From Paenibacillus oenotherae (GTDB lineage: Bacteria; Bacillota; Bacilli; Paenibacillales; Paenibacillaceae): DNA of 64,000 bases. The first letter of the stretch is position 1. Each line of letters begins with the position of its first letter. Positions 52,310 to 60,794 of the stretch are shown here, in pieces. Below the pieces are notes generated by a model. It ran no database searches and was not told the origin of the DNA. It saw only the letters and a program-made list of their open reading frames with translations. A program made the translations under genes and the position numbers. The stretch spans positions 23,256 to 87,255 of the forward strand of contig NZ_JAHZIJ010000021.1 in assembly GCF_019443105.1 (NCBI RefSeq), in the 5' to 3' direction.

Positions 52310-52855
52310 TTACATGACATCGTCGGAATGAACTTCTCTATAGACGGAGATAAGCACTAATGCGGGCTGATCGCCAATATTGGTTACTTTATGAGGTACG
52401 CTGGCATTCCAGCTGAAGGCATCGCCCTCCTCCAGAATTGCTGAATCCTCGCCTTGCTCCGCCAATATTCTTCCCTTCAGTACAAAATGGCATTCCTCCC
52501 CTTCGTGGGCATGGGGGTCGCCGGTGGATGAGCCTGGCGGAGACTCCACGATCATCATGCGCAGCCCGCCTTCGGCAGACAGATGCTCGACCTTCAGCTT
52601 CTCCTTGCCGGTTGTCGTATGTTTGCGCTCATCCCGTCGCACGACGTCCATGCGCTGCTCTTTGCGCAGCAGCAGGTACGGCAGAGGAACCTTGAGAAAG
52701 GCGGCAATGCTCTCAAGAGTAGCTATGGAGGGAGAGGTTTTGTTATTCTCGACATTGCTTATGAATCCTTTGGAAAGACCGGTTCCTTCACATAGCTGGG
52801 GAATGGTCAGTCCCTTGCGCTTGCGAATAGAGCGGATCGCAGCCCCGATATCCAT
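52310..52855 (-). CDS. XRE-family regulator with C-terminal cupin domain
   Basis: A 181-residue regulator of the MerR-independent XRE-cupin class. The HTH_3 domain (residues 6-62) reads IRSIRKRKGLTIPQLCEGTGLSKGFISNVENNKTSPS. The cupin domain (about 110-175) has GDPHAHEGEECHFVLKG and the second motif DAFSWNASVPHKVTN, so it probably binds a metal or small ligand. It is divergent from the DoxX/dioxygenase genes and may control them. GAGGAGTTG precedes the ATG. Confidence 0.9.
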   Translation of the reverse strand: MDIGAAIRSIRKRKGLTIPQLCEGTGLSKGFISNVENNKTSPSIATLESIAAFLKVPLPYLLLRKEQRMDVVRRDERKHTTTGKEKLKVEHLSAEGGLRMMIVESPPGSSTGDPHAHEGEECHFVLKGRILAEQGEDSAILEEGDAFSWNASVPHKVTNIGDQPALVLISVYREVHSDDVM

Positions 52856-52916
52856 TCGTTAACAACTCCTCGGTTTGGCAATAGATACATGATATTCATA
52901 ATACCAAAAAGAAGGT

Positions 52917-52972
52917 TGACACTCTACACGGCAAGTGATAAATTATTGTTATTATATATGAACTAAAGTTCG
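52917..52972 (+). promoter_or_regulatory. Promoter and operator of the DoxX/dioxygenase operon
   Basis: TTGACA (52917-52922), 17 nt, TAAATT (52940-52945) is a good sigma-A promoter. GAACT-AA-AGTTC (52961-52972), an inverted repeat, lies just after the expected start site. The DoxX gene begins 190 bp further on, so the transcript would have an unusually long leader. It includes AAGGAGGTGA (52990-52999) followed by ATG-TAG (53008-53013), a start-stop pair of unknown meaning. Confidence 0.55.
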
Positions 52973-53162
52973 CTATAAGAATACTTTTTAAGGAGGTGAG
53001 CCTGCAGATGTAGTGCTTCTTTTTTGGTCCATTGGTTTTGTTATATGAATATAATATATTTATTATATAACTTTTGGAGCTTAGCAGATGGATTAATGAT
53101 CAAGGTGCAAAAGGATAATTTCACAATAATGGATCGATTTAATGAAGGAGTGTTAGCAGATA

Positions 53163-53555
53163 ATGAAGACAAAAGTAGTTGTAACGTTGATGCGGGTGTT
53201 GCTGGGGATTCTGTTCATGGCGCACGGGATTTCGAAATTTCAGATGGGGCTTGGCAATACAGCGGGGTGGTTCGGCAGTATCGGCATCCCGGAATTTGTC
53301 GCTTATATCGTTGCTTTCCTCGAATTGATCGGCGGTATCGCACTAATTGCCGGGTTTGCAACGCGGTACTTCTCGGCAGCCTTTATCATCCTGCTTCTCG
53401 GGGCAATCTTCACTGCGAAGCTGGAGGGCGGCCTGCTTGGAACCGATGGAATGGCGGGTTATGAGCTGGATCTTGCGCTGATTGCATTGGCTGCCTACTT
53501 CACCATTGCGGATGAACGTGGAGTCGGAGTCGATCAGCTCATCGCCAAAAAATAA
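53163..53555 (+). CDS. DoxX-family membrane protein (MhqP/CatD-like)
   Basis: A 130-residue protein with four hydrophobic helices. It opens with the DoxX hallmark LLGILFMAHGISKF, then AYIVAFLELIGGIALIAGF and FTAKLEGGLLG. In Bacillus, DoxX proteins (MhqP, CatD) are co-induced with ring-cleaving dioxygenases under quinone or thiol-reactive stress. The gene 60 bp downstream encodes a DODA-type dioxygenase, which fits. GAAGGAG lies about 12 nt before the ATG. Confidence 0.88.
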   Translation: MKTKVVVTLMRVLLGILFMAHGISKFQMGLGNTAGWFGSIGIPEFVAYIVAFLELIGGIALIAGFATRYFSAAFIILLLGAIFTAKLEGGLLGTDGMAGYELDLALIALAAYFTIADERGVGVDQLIAKK

Positions 53556-53617
53556 CTGTTCCGATCGATCACAGATGGGCAGTAAACAAATATGGAATGA
53601 GAGGAAGGAGTCTGAAT

Positions 53618-54388
53618 ATGTTACCCTCCTTTTTTATCGCGCACGGCGCTCCGTCGCTGGCAATAGAGAATCACGCTTATACAGATTTTTTGAAGGAGCT
53701 TGCAGCCGGGCTGCCAAAGCCGAAGGCTATCGTCCTGTTCTCCGCTCATTGGGAGAGCAGCGAGCAGCAGGTATCAGGTGCGGAATCGTATGAAACGATC
53801 TATGATTTCTCCGGATTCCAACCGGAATTGTATCAGGTGCAATACCCGGCGGCCGGTACTCCAGACTTGGCGAAGGAGATTCAATCGTTATTCCAGGAGC
53901 AGAACATTCCGGCAGCGATTGATACAGAAAGAGGATTGGATCATGGCGCGTGGGTCGTCCTGCATCTGATGTATCCCGAAGCGGATATTCCGGTCATCGC
54001 GCTGTCGGTCAATCGGTATCTGTCCAATGAGGAGCAATATCGGATCGGCAAGGCCATTTCCGCGCTTCGTGAACAGGATATTCTGATCATCGGGAGCGGA
54101 GGAACCGTCCATAATTTGCGGCGGCTCGATTGGGGCGCGTCCGGCATTAATGAATGGGCGGCAGAGTTTGACGGATGGCTGCAGGAGAAGCTGCTGGCAT
54201 GGGATGTGGAATCGTTGATCAAATACGAGCAGCTGGCGCCGCATGCGAGAGAAGCGGTACCTACGCCGGAGCACTTCATCCCGCTTCTGCTGGCGATGGG
54301 AACCGGAGACAGGAGCAGGAAGGCTGCGCTGCTGCACCGCAGCTATCAGTTCGGCAGCCTCAGCTTGAGCTGCTGGAGATTTGATTGA
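53618..54388 (+). CDS. Class III extradiol (DODA-type) ring-cleavage dioxygenase family protein
   Basis: A 256-residue enzyme of the LigB/YgiD family. FFIAHGAPS (His about 9), LFSAHWESSE (His about 45) and GLDHGAWVVLHLMYPEADIPV (His about 110) are the conserved metal and active-site histidines. It would open catechol-type rings with non-heme iron or zinc. ATG 53618 has GGAAGGAG about 9 nt upstream. The DoxX gene before it supports a quinone or catechol detoxification role. A terminator follows. Confidence 0.88.
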   Translation: MLPSFFIAHGAPSLAIENHAYTDFLKELAAGLPKPKAIVLFSAHWESSEQQVSGAESYETIYDFSGFQPELYQVQYPAAGTPDLAKEIQSLFQEQNIPAAIDTERGLDHGAWVVLHLMYPEADIPVIALSVNRYLSNEEQYRIGKAISALREQDILIIGSGGTVHNLRRLDWGASGINEWAAEFDGWLQEKLLAWDVESLIKYEQLAPHAREAVPTPEHFIPLLLAMGTGDRSRKAALLHRSYQFGSLSLSCWRFD

Positions 54389-54413
54389 GACAGCGCAGGT
54401 TAGCGTCAGGAGA

Positions 54414-54449
54414 AGGGGAGCGGCTTTATGCTGCTCCCCTATTTCTTTG
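54414..54449 (+). terminator. Terminator after the dioxygenase gene
   Basis: AGGGGAGC (54414-54421) pairs with GCTCCCCT (54433-54440), followed by ATTTCTTT. Confidence 0.85.
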
Positions 54450-54611
54450 TGCTGGAGTGATCTCTATAATGTTCAATAGATGTGTGCAGATGTGATCGTT
54501 CGTTCGTGGATTGTGATGATGACGAGGGCGCGGACCGACCACCGTCATGCAGCGGAACAGCGCCGCTGGGAGCTGCGCGCGGTGGAGGTTTTGTCGAAGG
54601 AGGATATACAG

Positions 54612-55751
54612 GTGAAAATTGTCATTGCACCAGATTCATTCAAAGGCAGCCTGTCAGCGAAGAGAGCGGGCCTTGCAATCGAAAGGGGCGTTAAGCGGGC
54701 CTTTCCAGAAAGCGTCACCGTCGTTATTCCGATGGCTGATGGCGGGGAGGGGACGCTGGAATGTTTGATTGAGGCAACAGAGGGGCAATTGATCAAGACG
54801 ACCGTCAAGGATCCATTAGGCCGGGATATAGAGTCCGGATTCGGCATACTGGGCGACCGAACCACCTGTATTATCGAGATGGCAATGTGCGCGGGTCTTT
54901 ATTTGCTTGCTCCCCATGAACGGAACCCGCTTGTAACAACGACTTATGGATTTGGACAGCTCATCCTGGCGGCGCTGGATCATGGCTGCTGCAAGTTTAT
55001 ACTCGGCATCGGGGGGAGCGCGACCAATGATGGCGGAGCAGGGATGCTTCAGGCGCTGGGCATCCAGCTATTGGATCAAGCTGGTCAATCCGTAGGCTTT
55101 GGCGGCGGACAGTTGGAGGCCATCGCAGAGATCCGCACCGCGGGCTTGGACCCGCGCATATCGGAGTGCGAGTTTATAGTTGCTTGCGATGTGGACAATC
55201 CGTTCGTTGGCCCAAGCGGGGCATCGGTTGTATTCGGGCCACAGAAGGGAGCCGCGCCGGAAGCCGTTCGACGGCTTGATCGCAGCATGAATAATTTCGC
55301 AGATGTTATCCAGCGTGAGCAAGGAATCGCCCTGCATAACATTCCAGGTACGGGTGCTGCGGGCGGATTATCAGGCGCAATCCTGGCCTTCATGAACGGC
55401 AAGCTGGAATCAGGGGTATCCATCATTGCCCGGGTTATGGGGCTGGATGCCGCTGTTCGGGATGCCGATCTTGTCATAACGGGCGAGGGCCAGGTTGATT
55501 TCCAAACGGCACGCGGCAAGACGCCTTGCGGAGTTGCCCATGCTGCCCGCAAATACGGCGTGCCTGTCATCATCCTGGCGGGCTCTATCGGCACCGGCAT
55601 TGAGAGCCTGTACGACCATGGGGTAACGGCGGTCGTCAGTATTATGAACCGGCCGATGACGCTTGAAGAGGCTTTGAGCGGAGCGGAGCCGCTTCTGGAA
55701 GAGGCGGCGGAAGGAGCCGCCCGCATCCGCTTAGGCCATCGCCCGGATTAA
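54612..55751 (+). CDS. Glycerate kinase (GarK/GlxK type)
   Basis: A 379-residue type I glycerate kinase that phosphorylates glycerate in glyoxylate/glycerate metabolism. It opens KIVIAPDSFKGSLSA, followed by PMADGGEGTLE, then ILGIGGSATNDGGAGMLQALG (about 135-155), and GTGAAGGLSGAILAF, all family signatures. GTG 54612 has GAAGGAGGAT 8 nt upstream; a longer frame from 54480 adds residues not seen in the family. It stands alone between terminators. Confidence 0.92.
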   Translation: MKIVIAPDSFKGSLSAKRAGLAIERGVKRAFPESVTVVIPMADGGEGTLECLIEATEGQLIKTTVKDPLGRDIESGFGILGDRTTCIIEMAMCAGLYLLAPHERNPLVTTTYGFGQLILAALDHGCCKFILGIGGSATNDGGAGMLQALGIQLLDQAGQSVGFGGGQLEAIAEIRTAGLDPRISECEFIVACDVDNPFVGPSGASVVFGPQKGAAPEAVRRLDRSMNNFADVIQREQGIALHNIPGTGAAGGLSGAILAFMNGKLESGVSIIARVMGLDAAVRDADLVITGEGQVDFQTARGKTPCGVAHAARKYGVPVIILAGSIGTGIESLYDHGVTAVVSIMNRPMTLEEALSGAEPLLEEAAEGAARIRLGHRPD

Positions 55752-55764
55752 GGGCGGGGGCAGG

Positions 55765-55860
55765 TTCGGCTCCGGGGTTCGGAGCCGGAGTTCGGATTCG
55801 GGGTTCGGATTCGGAGTTCGGAGCCGGAGTTCGGCGCTAGGGTTCGGAGCCGGGCTGCTG
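55765..55860. repeat. GGTTCGGAGCCGGAG-type tandem repeats after glycerate kinase
   Basis: Short words GTTCGG, AGTTCGG and GAGCCGG recur without pause for about 95 bp, built on a 6-mer near TTCGGA. The frame in both directions lacks stops because of the repeat. No gene. From 55930 to 55990 the sequence is GC-rich with GTGCGC/GCGCAC hairpins. Confidence 0.8.
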
Positions 55861-56025
55861 GGCCGGGGGATGAGCTCCCCGACCAGGCTGTTGAACAGCA
55901 CAGCCTCGGGCCTGGCGATTCCATAAAGTGCGCACCGCGATTCCGCATCGTGCGCGCCTTTCGGCGCACGGTGCAAGCGTGGCCCGCGGTGCTGCTCGGT
56001 TACACGTCGGCGGTCAAACCATCAT

Positions 56026-56217
56026 GCCTGCAAAAATGCAAAATAGCAGGTTTTCTTCCCACTCCAGCCTGCTGAGGACCTAATGCCTGCCAAAGCGCAG
56101 GTATTTCGACGTGTTTTCCTCCATCCGGCTAATTTTGCCTAATATTCCTGCATCATCGCAGGCATTGCAAGGCCTCCGGCTTCTTTTAACCGAAATTCCT
56201 GCACTTACGCAGGCTTT
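56026..56217 (+). repeat. Four-hairpin intergenic element, copy F
   Basis: Hairpin 1 (about 56028-56052) has an enlarged loop. Hairpin 2 (56081-56105) is TAATGCCTGC ... GCAGGTATT. Hairpin 3 (56141-56165) and hairpin 4 (56192-56215) keep TTCCTGC-6 nt-GCAGG. It lies between the convergent glycerate kinase and TetR genes. Confidence 0.87.
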
Positions 56218-56318
56218 GACTGTCATCTCCTTCATCTCTGTCATCTCTCCCCACGCTGCTGCCGAGAGGATGCCCTGTCGCTGTTTTGTGTTTGGAAAGA
56301 TACTGCCGGGAAGTGCTA

Positions 56319-56921
56319 TCACCGCTCCGTTATTCCTGTGGCCTTGTAGATGCCGAGCAGCGACAGCCGGGTGAGTTGGAGGGCCATATGCCGGGGGGAA
56401 TGGATCGACTGCTGGGCGAGCCATTTTGTAAGGATGCCTTGAATCGAGAAGCTGGCGTAATCAAGCAAAATATCGAGCGAAACAAGCAGCTTCTGCTCCT
56501 TGTTCATGCTGGAGATGCGGATGTGAAGGCTCTCGCGGATCGCTGCGGTCATTTTGTCTGCGAAAAGAGTGTTGTTCATCTTCCCCAGAATGACGCTATA
56601 GAACAGCTTGTTGTCTGCGAGATGCTCGAACAGCGCGACATAGTAAGGATCCAGTGTATCGGGGCCAGGCTCATAAGGCGTTGCCTGCTCGCGGGATAAC
56701 CGGGTCAGCGCCGACAGCTTTTCATTCGTTATTCTGTTCAGCAGATCCTCCTTATCCTCATAATGCGCATAGAACGTGGAACGGTTCACATTGGCGCGTT
56801 CTGTAATGTCCTTAATAATAATGTCACCGAATTCCTTCTCCTGGCAAAGAGACAGAAAAGCATCGATTATCATCCCTTGCGTGCGGCGAACACGGCGATC
56901 CACCGTTTGACCGTCTGTCAT
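56319..56921 (-). CDS. TetR-family transcriptional regulator
   Basis: A 200-residue regulator. The N-terminal HTH (about residues 8-55) reads DRRVRRTQGMIIDAFLSLC, then DIIIKDITERANVNRSTFYAHYEDKEDLL. The C-terminal ligand domain resembles the TetR_C_7/YcdC-like group with KLFYSVILGKMNN. ATG 56921 has AGGAGG about 10 nt upstream; an in-frame start at 56948 lies upstream of that site. No adjacent target is obvious. Confidence 0.88.
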   Translation of the reverse strand: MTDGQTVDRRVRRTQGMIIDAFLSLCQEKEFGDIIIKDITERANVNRSTFYAHYEDKEDLLNRITNEKLSALTRLSREQATPYEPGPDTLDPYYVALFEHLADNKLFYSVILGKMNNTLFADKMTAAIRESLHIRISSMNKEQKLLVSLDILLDYASFSIQGILTKWLAQQSIHSPRHMALQLTRLSLLGIYKATGITER

Positions 56922-57010
56922 TACCCATAACCTCCTATCCCCATCCAACCAACACTATTACGAATGATACCGATTCTCCGACAAAATGGCGCATGCTCTG
57001 CAATCCTCTG

Positions 57011-57095
57011 AAGCACTCAGACTCAGAGCTCAGACTTAGCACTCAGAGCTCAGACTTAGCACTCAGAACTCAGAACTCAGAACTCAGAACTCAAC
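57011..57095. repeat. 20-bp and 7-bp tandem repeats
   Basis: ACTCAGAGCTCAGACTTAGC is repeated exactly at 57021 and 57041, followed by ACTCAGA repeated about four times (57061-57090). The following 300 bp up to the SsuD gene are AT-rich with no gene; GGAATATTAGGG ... TATTCC near 57262 could be a small hairpin. Confidence 0.88.
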
Positions 57096-57426
57096 AACGC
57101 TCCCGAATTCTCCTCAACAAACCACACCGCTTCGCAGCCTAATTTTGAATATAAACAACAAAAACGGCATGAAATGTTGGTTAAGCGTCAAAACCAAGGA
57201 AACTGATGGTTGTCATACAGGAATTATTAGCTATCATAGTAAATAAATCATATAAAATCAATCGGAATATTAGGGATTATTCTATTCCTCGGGGAGACAG
57301 GACTCCATACAACGGATTCGACAGGTGCGGCTAATGAAGCCGGTGTGGAAGCGGCTGCTGTAGGGAGCGAGCGAGGGCGGATAACTTCCGTTACAACGAT
57401 ATGAGATGGCTGGAGGAGGGATGGGC

Positions 57427-58608
57427 GTGGAGCTGTTTTGGTTTATTCCCACGCATGGTGATGGTCGTTATTTGGGTACAAATGAGGGTGCGAGAGCAGT
57501 CAGCTATAATTATTGCAGGCAAATCGCTCAAGCTGTTGATGAATTAGGCTACACCGGGGTGCTGCTGCCGACAGGCCGATCCTGCGAGGATGCGTGGGTA
57601 GTCGCTTCTACACTTGTGCCGGCAACGGAGAGGCTGAAGTTTCTCGTTGCGCTGCGCCCGGGCCTTACGACGCCGACATTCGCCGCGCGGATGGCGGCTA
57701 CACTGGATCGTTTCTCGAAGGGAAGGCTGCTCATTAATGTTGTAGCCGGAGGCGATCCTGTGGAGCTGGCGGGGGACGGCCTGTTTCTGGATCACGACGA
57801 GCGTTACAAGCTCACTGATGAATTTCTGTCCGTGTGGCGTCGTGAGCTGGATGGGGAATCGGTTGACTTCGAAGGCGAGCATATACGGGTAGAGGGAGGA
57901 CAGGTGCTGTATCCAACTGTGCAGAAGCCTTATCCGCCGCTATATTTCGGGGGATCGTCCGATGCGGCGATGGATGTTGCCGCTGATCATGTTGATGTCT
58001 ATCTGACATGGGGCGAGCCGCCTGCACAGGTGGAGCAGAAGATTAACCGGATGCGCCAGCTGGCGGCTGCGAAGGGGCGGACGCTGCGGTTCGGAATTCG
58101 GCTGCATGTCATTGTGCGCAAGACGGAGGAAGAGGCGTGGCAGGCGGCGGATGAGCTGATTGCGCATCTGGACGAGGAGACAATTGCGTCGGCGCAGAGC
58201 ATTTTCGCCAGAATGGATTCGGAGGGGCAGAAGCGGATGTCTCAGCTTCATAAGGGAGACCGCTCCAAGCTGGAGATCAGTCCCAATCTGTGGGCAGGCA
58301 TTGGGCTCGTTCGCGGAGGGGCAGGGACGGCGCTGGTCGGCAGTGCGGACAATGTGGCTGCCCGAATGAAGGAGTATGCGGCGCTCGGCATTGAGACGTT
58401 TATCCTCTCCGGCTATCCTCACCTCGAGGAAGCTTACCGGACAGCGGAGCTGCTCTTCCCCAGGCTGCCGCTTCGCCGTCCGGAGGAAACCGGGGATGCG
58501 AGGGCGTTTATTAGTCCTTTCGGTGAAATCATTGCCAATAATAAAATTCCGGAGCACCGCGTGAAGCCGGACTCCACCGCTGCACAGGCTGCTTATGCGG
58601 CCCGATAG
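57427..58608 (+). CDS. ssuD: FMNH2-dependent alkanesulfonate monooxygenase
   Basis: A 393-residue luciferase-like monooxygenase that releases sulfite from alkanesulfonates as a sulfur source. [17 protein letters not shown] at the N-terminus, [14 protein letters not shown] (with the conserved Cys), [17 protein letters not shown] and [15 protein letters not shown] are SsuD signatures. GTG 57427 aligns with the Bacillus SsuD start and has GGAGGAGG at optimal spacing; ATG 57421 and 57406 are alternatives. No ssuABC or flavin reductase is adjacent. A sulfonate-type binding protein is at 798. Confidence 0.92.
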   Translation: MELFWFIPTHGDGRYLGTNEGARAVSYNYCRQIAQAVDELGYTGVLLPTGRSCEDAWVVASTLVPATERLKFLVALRPGLTTPTFAARMAATLDRFSKGRLLINVVAGGDPVELAGDGLFLDHDERYKLTDEFLSVWRRELDGESVDFEGEHIRVEGGQVLYPTVQKPYPPLYFGGSSDAAMDVAADHVDVYLTWGEPPAQVEQKINRMRQLAAAKGRTLRFGIRLHVIVRKTEEEAWQAADELIAHLDEETIASAQSIFARMDSEGQKRMSQLHKGDRSKLEISPNLWAGIGLVRGGAGTALVGSADNVAARMKEYAALGIETFILSGYPHLEEAYRTAELLFPRLPLRRPEETGDARAFISPFGEIIANNKIPEHRVKPDSTAAQAAYAAR

Positions 58609-58673
58609 AGGGTTTCAATATATAGCAGGCATGACGGGCTGCAGAGCTGCCGTCACACTCATACGTAAATAGG

Positions 58674-58720
58674 ACAGGACCGGGTATCCTCTCAAGGGGG
58701 AAGGCCCGGTCCTGTTTCGT
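58674..58720 (+). terminator. Terminator after ssuD
   Basis: ACAGGACCGGG (58674-58684) pairs with CCCGGTCCTGT (58705-58715) over 11 bp, followed by TTTCGTTT. Confidence 0.85.
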
Positions 58721-58840
58721 TTCGCAGGTATGCGCCGGCGGCTTGTCAAAATCGTTACATTTTGTTCGCGTAGACTTCATTCGGAAGGAACTGTAAAATA
58801 TCTTTGTATCTTAATCGTGAGAAGGAAAGAGGTGAGGGTC

Positions 58841-60583
58841 TTGTCCTTTGTGACTCGGCTGCAGTGGTTTTTCAGAGAGAGATGGGGCAGCTATGCGCTG
58901 GCAATCAGTTTGATGACGGCGGTTAGTCTGCTTACAATTATACCTCCCAAGTTGATTGGCAATATAGTAGATCATATTCGCAATGGAGATTTGACCTCCT
59001 CCGGCTTGAGCCAGACCGTGCTGCTGCTCATAGGCCTGTCCTTGCTGCTCTATGTAATGGTCTATGTCTGGATTACAACCTTGTTCGGCAACTCCGCGCT
59101 GATCGAGAAGCTGCTTAGAGGGCGGCTGCTCGCCCATTTGACCAGAATGACGCCGTCCTTCTACCAGCGCAACAGTACGGGACAATTGATGGCGCTTGCT
59201 ACCAATGACATTCTGGCGATCGGCCAGACGGCTGGCTATGGTGTCATGACACTGGTAAATACGCTTGTCGGCGCATCTGTCGTTATTGTTACTATGATCT
59301 CTCTTATCAGCTACAAACTAATGCTTGCGGCGCTGATACCGCTGCCTTTCCTGGCCTGGGTCATCAGCAAGCTGGGCAAGGGCGTCAGAATCCGTTTTCT
59401 TGAAGCCCAAGCTTCTTTCGGCCAAATGAATGATCATGCGCTGGAATCCATATCGGGTATTCGGGTTATTCGTTCCTATGTGCAGGAGGAGCATGATCTG
59501 GCTGCCTTTGACAAAGTGACCTCGAAGGTCATGAACAAGAATAAGCGTGTGTCCGTTCTGAATGCGCTGTTCCAGCCCGTTATTTCACTCATTGTTGGCG
59601 TGAGCTACTCCATCGGGATCGGCTATGGCGCTTATCTTGTATTGGATGGCCAGATTACACTTGGACAATTGATATCTTTTAATATTTATCTCGGCATGCT
59701 GATCTGGCCGATGATCTCCTTCGGTGAGTTCATTAACGTGCTCCAGCGCGGAAGCGCATCCGCAGACCGTTTGGCAACGACGGAGGCTCAGACACCGGAT
59801 CTGGAGGACCCGGCAACGCCTGCCGAAGTGGCCGTTCTTTCTTCCATTGAGATGAGGAGGCTGACCTTCACTTATCCTGGAGCGAGCCAACCAAGTCTCC
59901 GGCAGATTTCTTTGCGGTTGGAGAGAGGGGAGACACTGGGCGTTGTAGGGAGGACAGGCAGTGGGAAGAGTACGCTGCTGAAGCAGCTGCTGCGCCAGTA
60001 TACCGTTGATCGGGAACAGCTGTACTTCGCTGATATTCCTGTGGAGCAAATTGCTTTGGATCGGATAAAAAGCTGGATCGCATACGTGCCGCAGGAGCAT
60101 CTGCTGCTGTCCAAAACCATTCGTGAGAACATTGCGCTCGGCAAGCCGGATGCATCGCATGAGGAGATTGAAAGGGCAGTAGAGATGGCCTCCTTCACCT
60201 CGGATATTGCTGGCATGCCGGAGGGTCTTGAGACGATTGTCGGTGAGAACGGCGTCATGCTGTCTGGCGGGCAGAAGCAGCGTCTGGCGATTGCCCGGGC
60301 ACTGCTCATCGATTCGGAATTGCTGCTGCTTGATGATGCGTTGTCAGCGGTAGATGCACGGACGGAAAGCCGGATTCTCCATCATATCCGCCAGGAGCGT
60401 GCAGGCCGAACGACGATGATTACGACCCATCGCTTATCCGCAGTAGCGCATGCGAACTGGATTATCGTGCTGGATGAAGGGCGCATTGTTGAGGAAGGCA
60501 CGCATGAGCAGCTCATGCTGCTTGGCGGCTGGTACAAGCAGCAATGGGAGCGCCAGCAGATGGAAGCGAGTCTGGAAGAGTAG
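58841..60583 (+). CDS. ABC exporter half-transporter with degenerate ATPase site (YheI-like)
   Basis: A 580-residue half-transporter: six helices (about 15-310), then a nucleotide-binding domain with Walker A GRTGSGKST (about 372), signature LSGGQKQRLAIAR and Walker B LLLLDDALSAVD. The residue after Walker B is Asp instead of the catalytic Glu. This marks the degenerate-site subunit of heterodimeric exporters such as BmrCD or TM287/288. TTG 58841 gives the length and N-terminus (SFVTRLQWFFRERWG) of YheI; GTG 58832 is close by. Its partner is the next gene. Likely multidrug or lipid export. Confidence 0.88.
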   Translation: MSFVTRLQWFFRERWGSYALAISLMTAVSLLTIIPPKLIGNIVDHIRNGDLTSSGLSQTVLLLIGLSLLLYVMVYVWITTLFGNSALIEKLLRGRLLAHLTRMTPSFYQRNSTGQLMALATNDILAIGQTAGYGVMTLVNTLVGASVVIVTMISLISYKLMLAALIPLPFLAWVISKLGKGVRIRFLEAQASFGQMNDHALESISGIRVIRSYVQEEHDLAAFDKVTSKVMNKNKRVSVLNALFQPVISLIVGVSYSIGIGYGAYLVLDGQITLGQLISFNIYLGMLIWPMISFGEFINVLQRGSASADRLATTEAQTPDLEDPATPAEVAVLSSIEMRRLTFTYPGASQPSLRQISLRLERGETLGVVGRTGSGKSTLLKQLLRQYTVDREQLYFADIPVEQIALDRIKSWIAYVPQEHLLLSKTIRENIALGKPDASHEEIERAVEMASFTSDIAGMPEGLETIVGENGVMLSGGQKQRLAIARALLIDSELLLLDDALSAVDARTESRILHHIRQERAGRTTMITTHRLSAVAHANWIIVLDEGRIVEEGTHEQLMLLGGWYKQQWERQQMEASLEE

Positions 60584-60786
60584 CATCGCAAAACGAAGCG
60601 AGTTTTGCTGCGATGCAGGATCAAGGAAGTAATGCTTCGCAAAACGAAGCCTATGCTTACGAAGCAAGTTTTGCTGCGATGCAGATTCAAGGAAGTAATG
60701 CTTCGCAAAACGAAGCCTATGCTTACGAAGCGAGTTTTGCTGCGATGCAGATTCAAGGAAGTAATGCTTCGCAAAACTTTTAGGAG
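60584..60786. repeat. 66-bp tandem repeats between two ABC half-transporter genes
   Basis: AATGCTTCGCAAAACGAAGC begins at 60631, and the same word restarts at 60697 and 60763, an exact 66-bp period with few changes. Each unit folds: GCTTCG/CGAAGC, and GCATCGCA with TGCGATGC around GTTTTGC/GCAAAAC. A partial unit starts at 60586. The repeat fills the whole intergenic gap and stops 2 bp before the ribosome-binding site of the second gene. It could attenuate or stabilise the message, or be a mobile palindromic repeat. Confidence 0.85.
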
Positions 60787-60794
60787 GCTCCATT

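Noticed and set aside
53024-53464. 146-residue frame overlapping the DoxX gene
   Set aside because: It lies in a different frame over most of DoxX, which has clear family motifs and its own ribosome-binding site.
57296-57345. GGATTCGACAGG near 57318 as the start of tmRNA
   Set aside because: Only the short word matches; no tRNA-like ends or tag-peptide frame are present in the surrounding sequence.
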